Positions 54,019-63,451 of a stretch of DNA of 64,000 bases are shown here, one piece after another. Every line of letters starts with the position of its first letter. Positions within the stretch are counted from its first letter, which is position 1. The notes under the pieces are model-generated. The model saw nothing but the letters and a program-made list of their open reading frames with translations. It was not told the DNA's origin and ran no database searches. Made by a program: the position numbers and the translations under genes. The DNA is taken from NCBI RefSeq assembly GCF_007667275.1, contig NZ_VDQT01000001.1:1355125-1419124 (forward strand), read 5' to 3'. The DNA is from Stenotrophomonas rhizophila (GTDB lineage Bacteria > Pseudomonadota > Gammaproteobacteria > Xanthomonadales > Xanthomonadaceae).

Positions 54019-55272
54019 TCAGCGGAACGCGGCGATGGTGGCCTTGGTGTTGACCAGCACGCGCTGGTTGTCGGCGCTGGACGCGATGCCCATCGGGACC
54101 CCGTTGTAGCTGATGTTGGGGTTGGACCAGAAGTTCAGGCGCGGGCAGCCCTGCGTGCAGTCGTAGGCCATGATCGTGCGCCAGCGCGCGCCGGTGGTCG
54201 GCTGGTAGCGATACCCATGGCCGTACGCATACGGCGACGTGCTCGGGTCGGTGGCGATGTCATGGCGTGCGCTCTGCAGGTGGCCGATCTCATGCGCGAA
54301 CGAGTAGTAGCCGGTGGCGCAGTCCCAGTACACCGCTGCGAACGCGGTGGACGCCGATGAACCGATTCCCGAGGCCAGCCCGCAATAGCTGCTGTTGTTG
54401 ATCAGCAGTACCGCGACATCGGCGGCCGTGCTGTTGCGGGTGGTATGGATCGCATCCATGTAACCGTCACTGGTGGAGCGGAAACGCGCCAGGTCGGTGC
54501 TGAAATTGCCCGACTCGGTATACGACACCGCCTGGTAGCCGGCCAGCTGCAGGGTGAGGCCCACGTTGCTGTTGACGTAACCCTGGTTGGACTCGGCCAC
54601 CGCCAGCTGCACCAGCGATTGCATGTTGCCGCCATAGGCGTTCACCGCCGCGTTGGTGGCGGCCACCAGCACCCGGATCGTGGCCGGCGAACCCGACGAG
54701 GCCTGCGCGATGCCGACCCGCTCGCTGACCGGAATGTCGATCCGCGGCAGCGTGTTGTAGTCGGCCGGGTGGTCGGCCGGCATGCGCGACTCGTCCACCT
54801 GCACCAGTACATGGCGACCGTCGCTGAGCGGGCGCAACCGGTACAGCGTGCCATTGCGCCGGATCGAACCGGTCACGGTGCCGCCGGACTGGACCAGGAT
54901 CACCGAATTGCCCGGATCGTTGCCCGTTGCGCGGGTCAACCGCGAGCCAGCCTCCTGCACGCTCCCATACCAGATGCTGCCGCCATCGGGCAGGCTTTCC
55001 ACACGCTGCTGCAGCGCCTTCACCGGCGCACCCAGCAGTTCGAACTCAAGCTGGCGCTGGCCGGCCACCACGGCGCCGGCATCGACCCGGACCTCCTGCA
55101 CGGCAGCGCTCGACGGTGCAGCCAGCACCGCCTGCGCGGCCGGCTCGCTGGCCGCGCTCGCACGGCTGAGGACCGTTACCGGTTCGAACAGGGGCGCGGC
55201 CGTCGCCGTGCCGATCGCCATCAGGGACAACGTGATCGCAACTGCGGTCTTGCTCATCGGACTGGACATCAT
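54019..55272 (-). CDS. Secreted M72-type zinc metalloendopeptidase (peptidyl-Asp metallopeptidase-like)
   Basis: 417 aa. Signal peptide to about residue 26 (GTATA|AP), a prodomain to ~200, then a metzincin catalytic domain with HEIGHLQSARHD (H327, E328, H331, H337) and Met-turn-like TIMAYDC. Extended zinc motif and length resemble the M72 family (P. fragi peptidyl-Asp metallopeptidase), an exported protease. Two adjacent ATGs (55272, 55269) follow GAGG; the second has better spacing. M12-type metzincins are the alternative. Divergent from the DUF2235 gene over 215 bp. Confidence 0.82.
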   Translation of the reverse strand: MMSSPMSKTAVAITLSLMAIGTATAAPLFEPVTVLSRASAASEPAAQAVLAAPSSAAVQEVRVDAGAVVAGQRQLEFELLGAPVKALQQRVESLPDGGSIWYGSVQEAGSRLTRATGNDPGNSVILVQSGGTVTGSIRRNGTLYRLRPLSDGRHVLVQVDESRMPADHPADYNTLPRIDIPVSERVGIAQASSGSPATIRVLVAATNAAVNAYGGNMQSLVQLAVAESNQGYVNSNVGLTLQLAGYQAVSYTESGNFSTDLARFRSTSDGYMDAIHTTRNSTAADVAVLLINNSSYCGLASGIGSSASTAFAAVYWDCATGYYSFAHEIGHLQSARHDIATDPSTSPYAYGHGYRYQPTTGARWRTIMAYDCTQGCPRLNFWSNPNISYNGVPMGIASSADNQRVLVNTKATIAAFR

Positions 55273-55487
55273 GTCGCCTCGCTATGAGTGAGATTCAGAG
55301 TGAACGTGTTCGCGCTGCCGCCCCTGTCAGCAGGCTGGACCATCTGGCGCCAACTGCCCGCGTGAATTCAATAGAGGCTCTGGATGAGATATCGGAACTG
55401 TGACCGTCAACCGAAGCGGTTCAGTTACGTCGCACCCGTGTCGTTTTCGCGCTACCTTGACCCGCATCGACAGGGGAAAGCGAGGCC

Positions 55488-56975
55488 ATGGCTGGGCAGC
55501 CCGATCCGATCACGCTCTTGCCGGTCGCGCTGCAGATCGGCCTGTTCTTCGATGGCACCCGCAACAATGCCGACAACCTGCGGCGCGCCTCGCACCCGGC
55601 CGGCAGCACCACCCCGGAAGCGCGGCCGCCCGCGTCCGCCGTCCTGGCCGACGATGCCTCGCCGTACCAGAGTCGGCTGACCAGCAGTTTCAGCAACGGG
55701 CTGACCAACATCGCCCGGCTGCACGCGCTGTACCCCGACCACCGCCGCACCACGCCAACCCGGCCGGGCCCGCTGTCGCTGGCGATCTACATCGAGGGCG
55801 CCGGCACGCGTACCGGCAAGGAAGACGACCTGATGGGGCTGGCGTTCGGGATCGGGCCCAGTGGGGTCACGGCCAAGGTCCGGCAGGCCTTGGACATACG
55901 CCTGCCCGAGGCCCTGCGGGCACTGGCACGAACCGTGCCGGCGCACGCGCTGGGCAGCGTGCGGCTGGACCTGTTCGGTTTCTCGCGCGGTGCCGCGTCG
56001 GCGCGCGATGCGGTCAACCGCCTCAACGCCACCGACGGCCCTGCGTGGCTGCTTGAGCAGCTGCGCCGCACCGGCTGGCAGCCCGCCGCCGGCGCGGTGG
56101 ATCGCCCGGTACGTTTCGTCGGTCTGTTCGATACGGTGGTCGCGATCGATGCGCGGCAACGCGAGGCGCTGCCGCGTGTGGGCCTGGCGCCCGACTGCGC
56201 GGACAAGGTCGTGCAGCTGGTGGCCCGCGACGAGCACCGGCACCACTTCGCACTCACCAGCGTGGCACCCGAGCATGAAGAGATCGCCCTGCCCGGCGTG
56301 CACGCCAACATCGGCGGCGGCTACGACCAGCGCATCGAAGGTCCGAAGCTGCTGACCCGTCCGCACGGGCAGCGGCTGCGCAACCATGGCGTGGCCGACA
56401 CCGCGCCCCCGCCGCTGGCCGTGTTGCGTGCCAGCCAGGCGTACGCACGGGCGCAGGCCGACTGCGTGCGCTGGCAGGCCGCACTCGGGCTGGACGAGGA
56501 CAGCGTCTGGGTCGACGTCTGGCATCGCTGGCAGCAGATGCGCGTAGCCGGCAGCGACAGTGTGTTGCCGCAGTGGGTGCTGTTTGCGCACGCGGCCGTG
56601 GTGCTGCGCCGCGAGATCGACTGGCGCTACCAGCTGGTCGCGCTGCGGCTGATGCAGCAACGCGCCACGGCGGCGGGGGTGTCGTGGACACGTGCGGCGG
56701 ACAGCGATCCGGCGTTGGCGTTGCCGAGCGAGCTGCAGCTGATCGCCGCGCGACTGCTGCGCGGGCAGGCACTGGAGGCGGCGCAGGAAAACCTGCTGAG
56801 GCAGCGTTACCTGATGCAGTCGGCGCATTGGAACTTCGATGCACTTGGGGATACCGCGCTGCTGTATGCCGCCGACGATGCGACGCGCGAGCTGCCGTAC
56901 CGGCCCGGGCCGGGGTTGTTCTACATCAACCGGCCGACGGACGACGGGAAACGCGTTGTGCTGCGCAACGTGTAG
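55488..56975 (+). CDS. DUF2235 (Tle1-like) alpha/beta-hydrolase, possible type VI lipase effector
   Basis: 495 aa. N-terminal LQIGLFFDGTRNN and GxSxG-type GFSRG with S166, D215 (GLFDTV) and H272 (GVHANIGGGYD) give the full Ser-Asp-His triad of DUF2235. Members include Tle1 phospholipases delivered by type VI secretion. No signal peptide or helices, as for such effectors. No vgrG, paar or immunity gene adjoins it; the convergent neighbour is DUF455. ATG at 55488 with GAGG. Toxin role is inference only. Confidence 0.82.
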   Translation: MAGQPDPITLLPVALQIGLFFDGTRNNADNLRRASHPAGSTTPEARPPASAVLADDASPYQSRLTSSFSNGLTNIARLHALYPDHRRTTPTRPGPLSLAIYIEGAGTRTGKEDDLMGLAFGIGPSGVTAKVRQALDIRLPEALRALARTVPAHALGSVRLDLFGFSRGAASARDAVNRLNATDGPAWLLEQLRRTGWQPAAGAVDRPVRFVGLFDTVVAIDARQREALPRVGLAPDCADKVVQLVARDEHRHHFALTSVAPEHEEIALPGVHANIGGGYDQRIEGPKLLTRPHGQRLRNHGVADTAPPPLAVLRASQAYARAQADCVRWQAALGLDEDSVWVDVWHRWQQMRVAGSDSVLPQWVLFAHAAVVLRREIDWRYQLVALRLMQQRATAAGVSWTRAADSDPALALPSELQLIAARLLRGQALEAAQENLLRQRYLMQSAHWNFDALGDTALLYAADDATRELPYRPGPGLFYINRPTDDGKRVVLRNV

Positions 56976-56976
56976 C

Positions 56977-57003
56977 GCGGCCACGCCGGGCGTGGCGCTA
57001 CCG
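56977..57003 (-). repeat. SMAG palindrome overlapping the DUF455 stop codon
   Basis: GCCACGCCGGGCGTGGCGCTAC. The GTAG on the minus strand supplies the TAG stop (57000-56998) of the DUF455 gene. Confidence 0.8.
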
Positions 57004-57834
57004 GCCTGCCTGTTCGAGCAGGTCGGCCAGTTCGTCCTTGTCGAACCCGGCCAGCAGCCGCGCTTCCAGGTTGAATGGACCGTTGAGGTAACCGCTGGCG
57101 TATTCGCGCAGCAGCGCGATGAAACGCGTGCGCGGCTCGACACCTTCGCGTGCGCAGTACCAGCGGTACCAGCGCGTGCCGGCGGCAACGTGCGCCACCT
57201 CTTCGCGCAGGATGATCTCCAGCACGTCGGCGGTGGCGTGGTCGTTGGAGGAGCGCAGCTTGGTGATCATGCCCGGGGTGACGTCCAGTCCGCGCGCTTC
57301 CAGCACGCGCGGCACCAGCGCCATCCGCGACAGGCCGTCGTGCGCGGTTTTCTCGCACATCTCCCACAGCCCGTTGTGCGCGCCGAAGTCGGCATAGTCG
57401 AAACCGTAGGCCTGCAGCCGCTCACGCAGCAGCAGGAAGTGGCGCGACTCGTCATCGGCCACGCCCACCCAGTCGGCATGGAACGACGCCGGCAGCCCGC
57501 GGAAGCGGTACACCGCATCCCAGGCCAGGTCGATCGCGTTGAGTTCGATGTGCGCGATGGCATGGATGAACGCCGCGCGGCCTTCGGCGTTGCCCAGCCC
57601 GCGCCGGGGAACATCGCGCGGGTGCACCAGCTGCAACCGGGGTGGCCGACCCGGCATGCGGATCGGCTCGGGCGGCGGCGCGTCGGCGTCCGCCTTCAAC
57701 TGCCCCGCCCGGTACTGCGCTGCGTAATGCCGGGTCAGCGCGACCTTGCGCAGCGGATCCGCCTCGGCCATGCACTGCTGCGCGGCGCGCAGCAGGTCAC
57801 CAGCCGCTTCGTCCTGCGGCAAGCACGTGCTCAC
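56998..57834 (-). CDS. DUF455 ferritin-like protein (MiaE-related)
   Basis: 278 aa. Diiron-type helices: E97 (HIELNAIDLAWD), E128 and H131 (DDESRHFLLL), and a late ILREEVAHV. DUF455 proteins resemble the tRNA hydroxylase MiaE but their reaction is not established. The start is GTG at 57834, ten bases after the purF stop, so it is probably co-transcribed with purF. The TAG stop lies in a SMAG. Confidence 0.82.
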   Translation of the reverse strand: MSTCLPQDEAAGDLLRAAQQCMAEADPLRKVALTRHYAAQYRAGQLKADADAPPPEPIRMPGRPPRLQLVHPRDVPRRGLGNAEGRAAFIHAIAHIELNAIDLAWDAVYRFRGLPASFHADWVGVADDESRHFLLLRERLQAYGFDYADFGAHNGLWEMCEKTAHDGLSRMALVPRVLEARGLDVTPGMITKLRSSNDHATADVLEIILREEVAHVAAGTRWYRWYCAREGVEPRTRFIALLREYASGYLNGPFNLEARLLAGFDKDELADLLEQAGR

Positions 57835-57843
57835 CGACAGGCC

Positions 57844-59310
57844 TCAGGCGCGGCGCTTGTGCTTGGCATCGTCCGAACGCAGCTGCTGGATGCGTTCGAA
57901 ATAGCCCGGCTCGATTCCGGTCGGGTAGACCCCGTTGAAGCACGAGGAATCGAACGACTTCAGCTCCGGGTTGCCTTCGCGCACCGCCGCTTCCATGTCC
58001 TCGATGTCCTGGTAGATCAGCCAGTCGCAGCCCAGGTGCGCTTCGATTTCTTCCACGCTGCGGTTGTGCGCTACCAGTTCCTCCGCCGCCGGCATGTCGA
58101 TGCCGTAGATGTTGGGGTAGCGCACCGGCGGCGCGGCGCTGGCCAGGTACACCTTGCGCGCGCCGGCGTCGCGCGCCATCTGCACGATCTGCTGGCTGGT
58201 GGTGCCGCGCACGATGGAATCGTCGACCAGCAGCACCACCCGGTTGCGGAACTCCAGGTGGATCGGGTTGAGCTTGCGGCGCACCGACTTCACCCGCTCA
58301 CCCTGCCCCGGCATGATGAAGGTGCGGCCGATGTAGCGGTTCTTGATGAACCCTTCGCGGTATTTCACCCCGAGCACGTTGGAGATTTCCAGCGCGGCGT
58401 CGCGCGAGGTATCCGGGATCGGGATGATGGTGTCGATGTCGTGGTCCGGGCGCAGGCGCAGGATCTTCTCGCCCAGCTTGATGCCCATGCGCATGCGCGC
58501 CTTGTGCACCGAGACGTTGTCGATCATCGAGTCGGGACGCGCGAAGTACACGTATTCGAAGATGCACGGGCTGTGCTCGGCCGGCTCGGCGCAGACTTCG
58601 GAGAACAGCTCGCCGCGCGCTGTGATCACCAGCGCTTCGCCGGGGCGCACGTCACGCACGCGCTGGAAGCCCAGCACGTCCAGCGCCGAGGATTCGGAGG
58701 CGACGATGTATTCATCGCCTTCGGCGTGGGCGCGCTTGCCCAGTACCAGCGGGCGGATCCCGTGCGGGTCGCGGAAGGCGACCAGGCCCAGGCCCAGCAC
58801 CACGCTGATCACCGCATAGCCGCCCTTGCAGCGACGGTGCACGCCGGCCACGGCGCGGATCGCCGCTTCCGGGGTCAGCTGGCGCTGCGCGTCCAGTTCG
58901 AAGGCGAACACGTTCAGCAGCACTTCGCTGTCCGAATCGGTGTTGACGTTGCGGCGGTCCTGTTCGAACACCTGCTGGCGCAGGGCTTCGGTATTGATCA
59001 GGTTGCCGTTGTGGGCCAGCGCGATGCCGTAGGGCGAGTTGACGTAGAACGGCTGCGCTTCGTCCATGCCTTCCGAACCGGCGGTCGGGTAACGCACGTG
59101 CGCGATGCCGACCCGGCCTTCGAGGGTGGACATGGTCTTGGCGTCGAACACGTCGCGGACCAGGCCATTGGCCTTCTGCACGCGCAGACGGGTGCCATCG
59201 GCGGTGGCGATGCCCGCCGCGTCCTGGCCGCGATGCTGGAGGACGGTCAGGCCGTCATACAACTGCCCGGCGACGTTCTGGTTGCCGACAATACCGACGA
59301 TGCCACACAT
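57844..59310 (-). CDS. purF: Amidophosphoribosyltransferase
   Basis: 488 aa; first committed step of purine synthesis (PRPP + Gln to phosphoribosylamine). N-terminal nucleophile C2 after processing (MCGIVGIVG); the glutaminase HRGQDAAG and PRPP site [14 protein letters not shown] are complete. ATG at 59310 with GGAG. Follows cvpA by 29 bp, the conserved folC-dedD-cvpA-purF order. Confidence 0.97.
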   Translation of the reverse strand: MCGIVGIVGNQNVAGQLYDGLTVLQHRGQDAAGIATADGTRLRVQKANGLVRDVFDAKTMSTLEGRVGIAHVRYPTAGSEGMDEAQPFYVNSPYGIALAHNGNLINTEALRQQVFEQDRRNVNTDSDSEVLLNVFAFELDAQRQLTPEAAIRAVAGVHRRCKGGYAVISVVLGLGLVAFRDPHGIRPLVLGKRAHAEGDEYIVASESSALDVLGFQRVRDVRPGEALVITARGELFSEVCAEPAEHSPCIFEYVYFARPDSMIDNVSVHKARMRMGIKLGEKILRLRPDHDIDTIIPIPDTSRDAALEISNVLGVKYREGFIKNRYIGRTFIMPGQGERVKSVRRKLNPIHLEFRNRVVLLVDDSIVRGTTSQQIVQMARDAGARKVYLASAAPPVRYPNIYGIDMPAAEELVAHNRSVEEIEAHLGCDWLIYQDIEDMEAAVREGNPELKSFDSSCFNGVYPTGIEPGYFERIQQLRSDDAKHKRRA

Positions 59311-59339
59311 GGTGCGAATCTCCGCTGGGCTGGGCCCAT

Positions 59340-60137
59340 CTACTGTGAAGGTGGCCGTACCTGGCCGGGGGAACCGTTCCGTGCCGGAACGGTGTCGTCC
59401 GCACGCACGCGCGCCGGATCGGTGTTCTGGGGGGAGCCTGGTCGTGCCTGGTTGGCCCACACGTCGGCGGGGTCCACCGCCTGCGGCGGGGTTTCATCCA
59501 GTGGTCGCGGCCATCCGCGCCCACCCAGCAACTGGCCAAGGACGCCATTATCGCTTGTCGCGCCCGGCTTGCCCAACTCCCCGACCGGCAGTTGCGCCGT
59601 GTTCACCTCGGGCAACGCTGCAGGCAGGGCCTGAAGGCCCTGCATGTCCTTCAGGTCGGGCAGCTGTGGCAGTTCCGGCATGCGCGGCATCCTCGCCTGC
59701 ATCCAGCCCACCCCGGGGTCGAGCGCGGCACGCAGGTGCGAGGTGTGCCAGGCCGGTTCACGGGTCAGCGGTGTATAGGAGGCCAGCAGCAGCAGCACGC
59801 ACGCGATCAGGCCGCCGCGGGCGACGCCGAGACCGCCGCCGAGCAGGCGGTCCGCGCCGCTCAGGCTGGTCGAACGCACCGCCTGGCGCACGACCAGGCC
59901 GATCGCCCAGACCGAGACCATGACCAGCAGGAACACCGTGAGGTAGCCGGCGACATAGTGACCACTGCCGGGTGCGGCCGGGGCCGACCACCAGGCCGCC
60001 GCGCTGGCCCCGAACAGCAGGGCGGCCCAACCGCCCAGCAGCCAGGACAGCGTGCTGATCACGATGCTGACAAAGCCCCGCATCACCCCGAGCAGGGTCG
60101 ACAGCGCGATCACCGCGAGCAGCACGATATCGATCAT
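59340..60137 (-). CDS. cvpA: CvpA family membrane protein
   Basis: 265 aa. Four helices in the first ~120 residues ([34 protein letters not shown]), followed by a long Pro-rich hydrophilic tail (~140-265) not found in E. coli CvpA (162 aa). Required for envelope integrity or colicin V production in other bacteria. ATG at 60137. Upstream of purF. Confidence 0.92.
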   Translation of the reverse strand: MIDIVLLAVIALSTLLGVMRGFVSIVISTLSWLLGGWAALLFGASAAAWWSAPAAPGSGHYVAGYLTVFLLVMVSVWAIGLVVRQAVRSTSLSGADRLLGGGLGVARGGLIACVLLLLASYTPLTREPAWHTSHLRAALDPGVGWMQARMPRMPELPQLPDLKDMQGLQALPAALPEVNTAQLPVGELGKPGATSDNGVLGQLLGGRGWPRPLDETPPQAVDPADVWANQARPGSPQNTDPARVRADDTVPARNGSPGQVRPPSQ

Positions 60138-60195
60138 GCTGCGCGGCTCCGGTCACGGGCCCCGCCGGCCCACCGGCACGGGCGCGGCGCCCGCA

Positions 60196-61242
60196 TCAGG
60201 GATGCGGCCGGACCATGCCGGCCACGCCGACCTTGGACGCAACCTGGGCCTTGAGGTTCTCCGCCTCGGCACGGTTGGCGACCGGGCCGACGCGCACGCG
60301 GTTGAGCGTGCCCTTGTCGGTGCGTACCTGCTCGACGAAGGCGCTGAACCCGGCGGCGCGGACCTTGTCGCGCAGGGCGTTGGCTTCGGCGGCCTGGCCG
60401 AAGGCGCCCAGCTGCACGGCGAAGCCAACGCTGCTGGCGGCCGGCGCCGCGGGCGCCACCGCAGGCTTGGCCGCAGCGGTCGCCTCCGGCTTGGCCGGGG
60501 CCGGCTTGGGCTCGGGCTTGGGTTCGGGTTTGGGCGCTTCCGGCTTCGGTGCCGGCTTGGCCGCCGCGACCGGCTCGGGCGGCAGCGTTTCGGTGCGGAC
60601 CGTGGCCGCGGCAGGCGCCGCGCTGGCGCTGGAGGCGGCGGACGCCGCCGGCGCGGGCGTCGGCGCGGGCGTGGCGGCGCTGGCCACCGCGCTGTCGGCG
60701 CGGGCGTCCAGGGTCACCACTTCGGCCTTGACGTCATTGCGTACCTTGACCGCTTCCAAGCGCGCCGCTTCGGCCTGGGCGCGATCGGCGTACGGCCCGA
60801 CGCGCACGCGCCAGGCCTGGCGGCCGTTGATCGTGGCCGGTTCGCTGAAGCCCGGCAGCTGCGCCTTCTTCAGGAAGGCGATGACCGCATTGGCGTCGGC
60901 CTGGCTGCCGTAGGCGCCGAAGCTCACCGCATAGTTGCCGGCGGCAACGGCCGGCGATGGATCGGCAGCGGGCGCGGTCGCGTCGGCGGGCGCCGCAGCG
61001 TCCTGCAGCGGCTGCGTGGTGCTGGCCGCGCCCTGCAGCCCGGTGGCACCGCCCGTGGGCGCCACCAGCGGCAGTTCGCGGGTCTGGAACTGGCCGTCGG
61101 CCGGCGCGTCCGGGGCGCTGATCGGCACATTGGCCACACCGCTGTCGGGGGCAGGCCCCTTGACCAGCATGGGCAGGAAAATCACGGCCAACGCCACCAG
61201 GACGATGGCACCAATCAGACGCTGTTTCAGAGGAGTATCCAC
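60196..61242 (-). CDS. SPOR-domain membrane protein (DedD-like)
   Basis: 348 aa. One helix near residues 9-26 (LIGAIVLVALAVIFLPML), a Pro/Ala/Lys-rich periplasmic linker, and two SPOR repeats: NYAVSFGAYGSQADAN... and GFAVQLGAFGQAAEAN... SPOR domains bind denuded glycan strands at division sites; E. coli DedD has one. Start GTG at 61242 (DTPLKQRLIG) by family N-terminus; no strong ribosome-binding site. Between folC and cvpA. Confidence 0.88.
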   Translation of the reverse strand: MDTPLKQRLIGAIVLVALAVIFLPMLVKGPAPDSGVANVPISAPDAPADGQFQTRELPLVAPTGGATGLQGAASTTQPLQDAAAPADATAPAADPSPAVAAGNYAVSFGAYGSQADANAVIAFLKKAQLPGFSEPATINGRQAWRVRVGPYADRAQAEAARLEAVKVRNDVKAEVVTLDARADSAVASAATPAPTPAPAASAASSASAAPAAATVRTETLPPEPVAAAKPAPKPEAPKPEPKPEPKPAPAKPEATAAAKPAVAPAAPAASSVGFAVQLGAFGQAAEANALRDKVRAAGFSAFVEQVRTDKGTLNRVRVGPVANRAEAENLKAQVASKVGVAGMVRPHP

Positions 61243-61342
61243 GGAAGGCAGGCAGGCGGCGCGGCGGAATGCCACGGCGATTATACGGGCGCGCGCGGGT
61301 GCGGCGTCGAAGACGGCTGAACGTTGTCGCGTTCTGCCCGCC

Positions 61343-62617
61343 TCAGCGGGCGTTTTCCAGCCACAGCAAGGCCTGCGCGGCGGTATGGAAGGAACCGAAG
61401 ACCAGTACGCGGTCGCCGGCGTTCGCGGCAGCCAACGCCTGCTGCAGCGCGGTGTCGACATCTGCATGGGTGGATGCAGCGGCCGCAGCGGTGCCGGACA
61501 GGCGCGACAGCAGCGCCGCTGCGGTCTGCGCGCGGGCGCCGTCCAGCCCGGCCAGGTGCCAGTCATCGACCCGCTCGGCCAGCGCCTCGACCACCCCGGC
61601 GGCGTCCTTGTCCTGCAGCGCGGCGAACACGGCGACGGTGCGCCCGGCGGCGGGCGTCGCCTTCAATGCAGTAGCCAGCTCGCGCGCGGCCTGCGGGTTG
61701 TGGCCGACATCGACCAGCACCTCCACGCCGCCGCGCTCGAACGCCTGCAGGCGGCCACGGATGCGCGCCTGGGCAACGCCTTCCACGATCGCCGCGCGCG
61801 GCAGCGGCTTGTCCAGCGCGCGCAGCGCGGCAATCGCCGACGCCGCGTTGCGCAGCTGGATCGGGCCGCGCAGCGCCGGCATCGGCAGGTCGATGCGGAA
61901 GCCAACGTCGCGCCAGCGCCAGTGCTGGGCATCGATGACGTCGGCAAAGAAATCGCTGCCGCCGCGGATCGCGTTGGCGCCGACCAGGTAAGCCCGCGCC
62001 AGCACGCTCGACGGCGGATCGGTCTCGCCCAGGATCACCGGCTTCCAGCCGCGGATGATGCCGGCCTTTTCGACGCCGATGGCTTCACGGTCGTTGCCGA
62101 GCCAGTCGGCATGATCGATGTCGACGGTGGTGATGACGGCCACGTCGGCATCGACGATGTTGACCGCGTCCAGGCGTCCGCCCAGCCCGACTTCCAGCAC
62201 GGCCAGGTCGAGCCCGGCCTGCGCGAACAGCTGCAGCGCGGCCAGCGTGCCGTACTCGAAGTACGTCAGGGTGGTGCTACCGCGGGCATCTTCGATCGCG
62301 TTGAAGGCGGCCACCAGCGCCGCATCCGATGCGTCTTCGCCGTCGATGCGCACGCGCTCGTTGTAGCGCAGCAGGTGCGGCGAGGTATACGCGCCCACCT
62401 TCCAGCCGGCCGCGCGCGCGATCGCCTCGATGAACGCCACGGTGGAGCCCTTGCCGTTGGTGCCACCGACGACGATGGTGCGCGGTGCGGGCTGGCCCAG
62501 CCCCATCGCGGTGGCGACGGTGCGGACGCGTTCCAGCCCCATGTCGATGGTGGCCGGATGCTGTTGCTCGATGTAGCTGAGCCATTCGGCGAGGGAATGC
62601 GGGCGGGTACTGGTCAT
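61343..62617 (-). CDS. folC: Bifunctional folylpolyglutamate/dihydrofolate synthase
   Basis: 424 aa. The Mur-ligase-like P-loop GGTNGKGST (51-59) and folate/ATP loops YTSPHL, EVGLGGRLDA, DHADWLGND are all present. Adds glutamate to dihydropteroate and folates. ATG at 62617; an upstream TTG (62641) adds eight unsupported residues. First gene of folC-SPOR-cvpA-purF-DUF455. Confidence 0.96.
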   Translation of the reverse strand: MTSTRPHSLAEWLSYIEQQHPATIDMGLERVRTVATAMGLGQPAPRTIVVGGTNGKGSTVAFIEAIARAAGWKVGAYTSPHLLRYNERVRIDGEDASDAALVAAFNAIEDARGSTTLTYFEYGTLAALQLFAQAGLDLAVLEVGLGGRLDAVNIVDADVAVITTVDIDHADWLGNDREAIGVEKAGIIRGWKPVILGETDPPSSVLARAYLVGANAIRGGSDFFADVIDAQHWRWRDVGFRIDLPMPALRGPIQLRNAASAIAALRALDKPLPRAAIVEGVAQARIRGRLQAFERGGVEVLVDVGHNPQAARELATALKATPAAGRTVAVFAALQDKDAAGVVEALAERVDDWHLAGLDGARAQTAAALLSRLSGTAAAAASTHADVDTALQQALAAANAGDRVLVFGSFHTAAQALLWLENAR

Positions 62618-62644
62618 GGCAATAAATCGTGGTATCGGCAAATG

Positions 62645-62668
62645 TAGTGCCGACTGTTAGTCGGCAAC
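62645..62668 (+). repeat. SMAG palindrome
   Basis: GTAGTGCCGACTGTTAGTCGGCA, between the histidine phosphatase and folC. Confidence 0.85.
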
Positions 62669-62677
62669 CAGAAAAAC

Positions 62678-63322
62678 TCACAACGCCCGATGCTTCGCTT
62701 CACCGAAAAACGGCGTGTGATGCGCGCAATCGTTCAACCTCACCACTTCCAGGCTGTCCAGGTCGGCGCCTTCGAGCAGGTTCAGCGTGGTCGGGGCCTG
62801 GCGGAAGGTCCACAGCCGCGACAGCGGCAGCCCCAGCACCCGGCACAGGATCACCCGGTTGACCGCGTCATGGGCGACAACCAGCAGGGTGTCGTGCTCA
62901 CCCAGGCCTTCGGCGGCGCGGGCCAGGCCGCGCCAGCTGCGGTCCAGCACCAGGCGCAGCGATTCGCCGCCCGGCATGAGCACGGTGTCCGGTTCCTCGC
63001 GCCAGGCCTGCAGGCGCGACGGATCCTTTTCGTTGATTTCGCTGGCCAGCAGGCCTTCCCACTCGCCGTGGGCAATTTCCTGCAGGTCCGGTTCGGTCAG
63101 CAGCATGTCGGCGCGGTCGGCACCAAGGGCCAGCTGCGCGGTGCGCTGCGCGCGCGACAGCGGCGAGGCGACAGCCCGGGTGATGTCGACCGACTTCAGG
63201 CGTTCGCCCAAGGCCTGAGCCTGGGCTTCGCCGATCGGCGACAACGGGATATCGATCTGGCCCTGGTAACGGCCTTCGGCGTTCCAGGGGGTTTCGCCGT
63301 GACGGGCAAGCAGGATGCGCAT
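62678..63322 (-). CDS. Histidine phosphatase superfamily protein (phosphoglycerate mutase-like)
   Basis: 214 aa. RHG core R7-H8-G9-E10 (LLARHGETPWN), acid E82 and second histidine H151 (VVAHDAVNRV). Typical of broad GpmB/CobC-type phosphatases; no cobalamin genes nearby, so the substrate is open. ATG at 63322. Upstream of folC with only a SMAG between, possibly the same transcript. Confidence 0.9.
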   Translation of the reverse strand: MRILLARHGETPWNAEGRYQGQIDIPLSPIGEAQAQALGERLKSVDITRAVASPLSRAQRTAQLALGADRADMLLTEPDLQEIAHGEWEGLLASEINEKDPSRLQAWREEPDTVLMPGGESLRLVLDRSWRGLARAAEGLGEHDTLLVVAHDAVNRVILCRVLGLPLSRLWTFRQAPTTLNLLEGADLDSLEVVRLNDCAHHTPFFGEAKHRAL

Positions 63323-63451
63323 GCGAACTAGAGGTCCTTGGGGGAGAGGAGAACAGTCGCAATCGTTCAGGTGATGTGAACGATCGTGGGGGAATGGCCA
63401 TCATACCTTGCCGAACAAACGGTTCTTCTCCTGTCGGGTGAAGCTTCTCAT
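63323..63451. promoter_or_regulatory. Upstream region of the histidine phosphatase with an inverted repeat
   Basis: ATCGTTCA-GGTGATG-TGAACGAT (63363-63385) is a possible operator or terminator, within 65 bp of the gene start. No other feature is visible. Confidence 0.4.
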
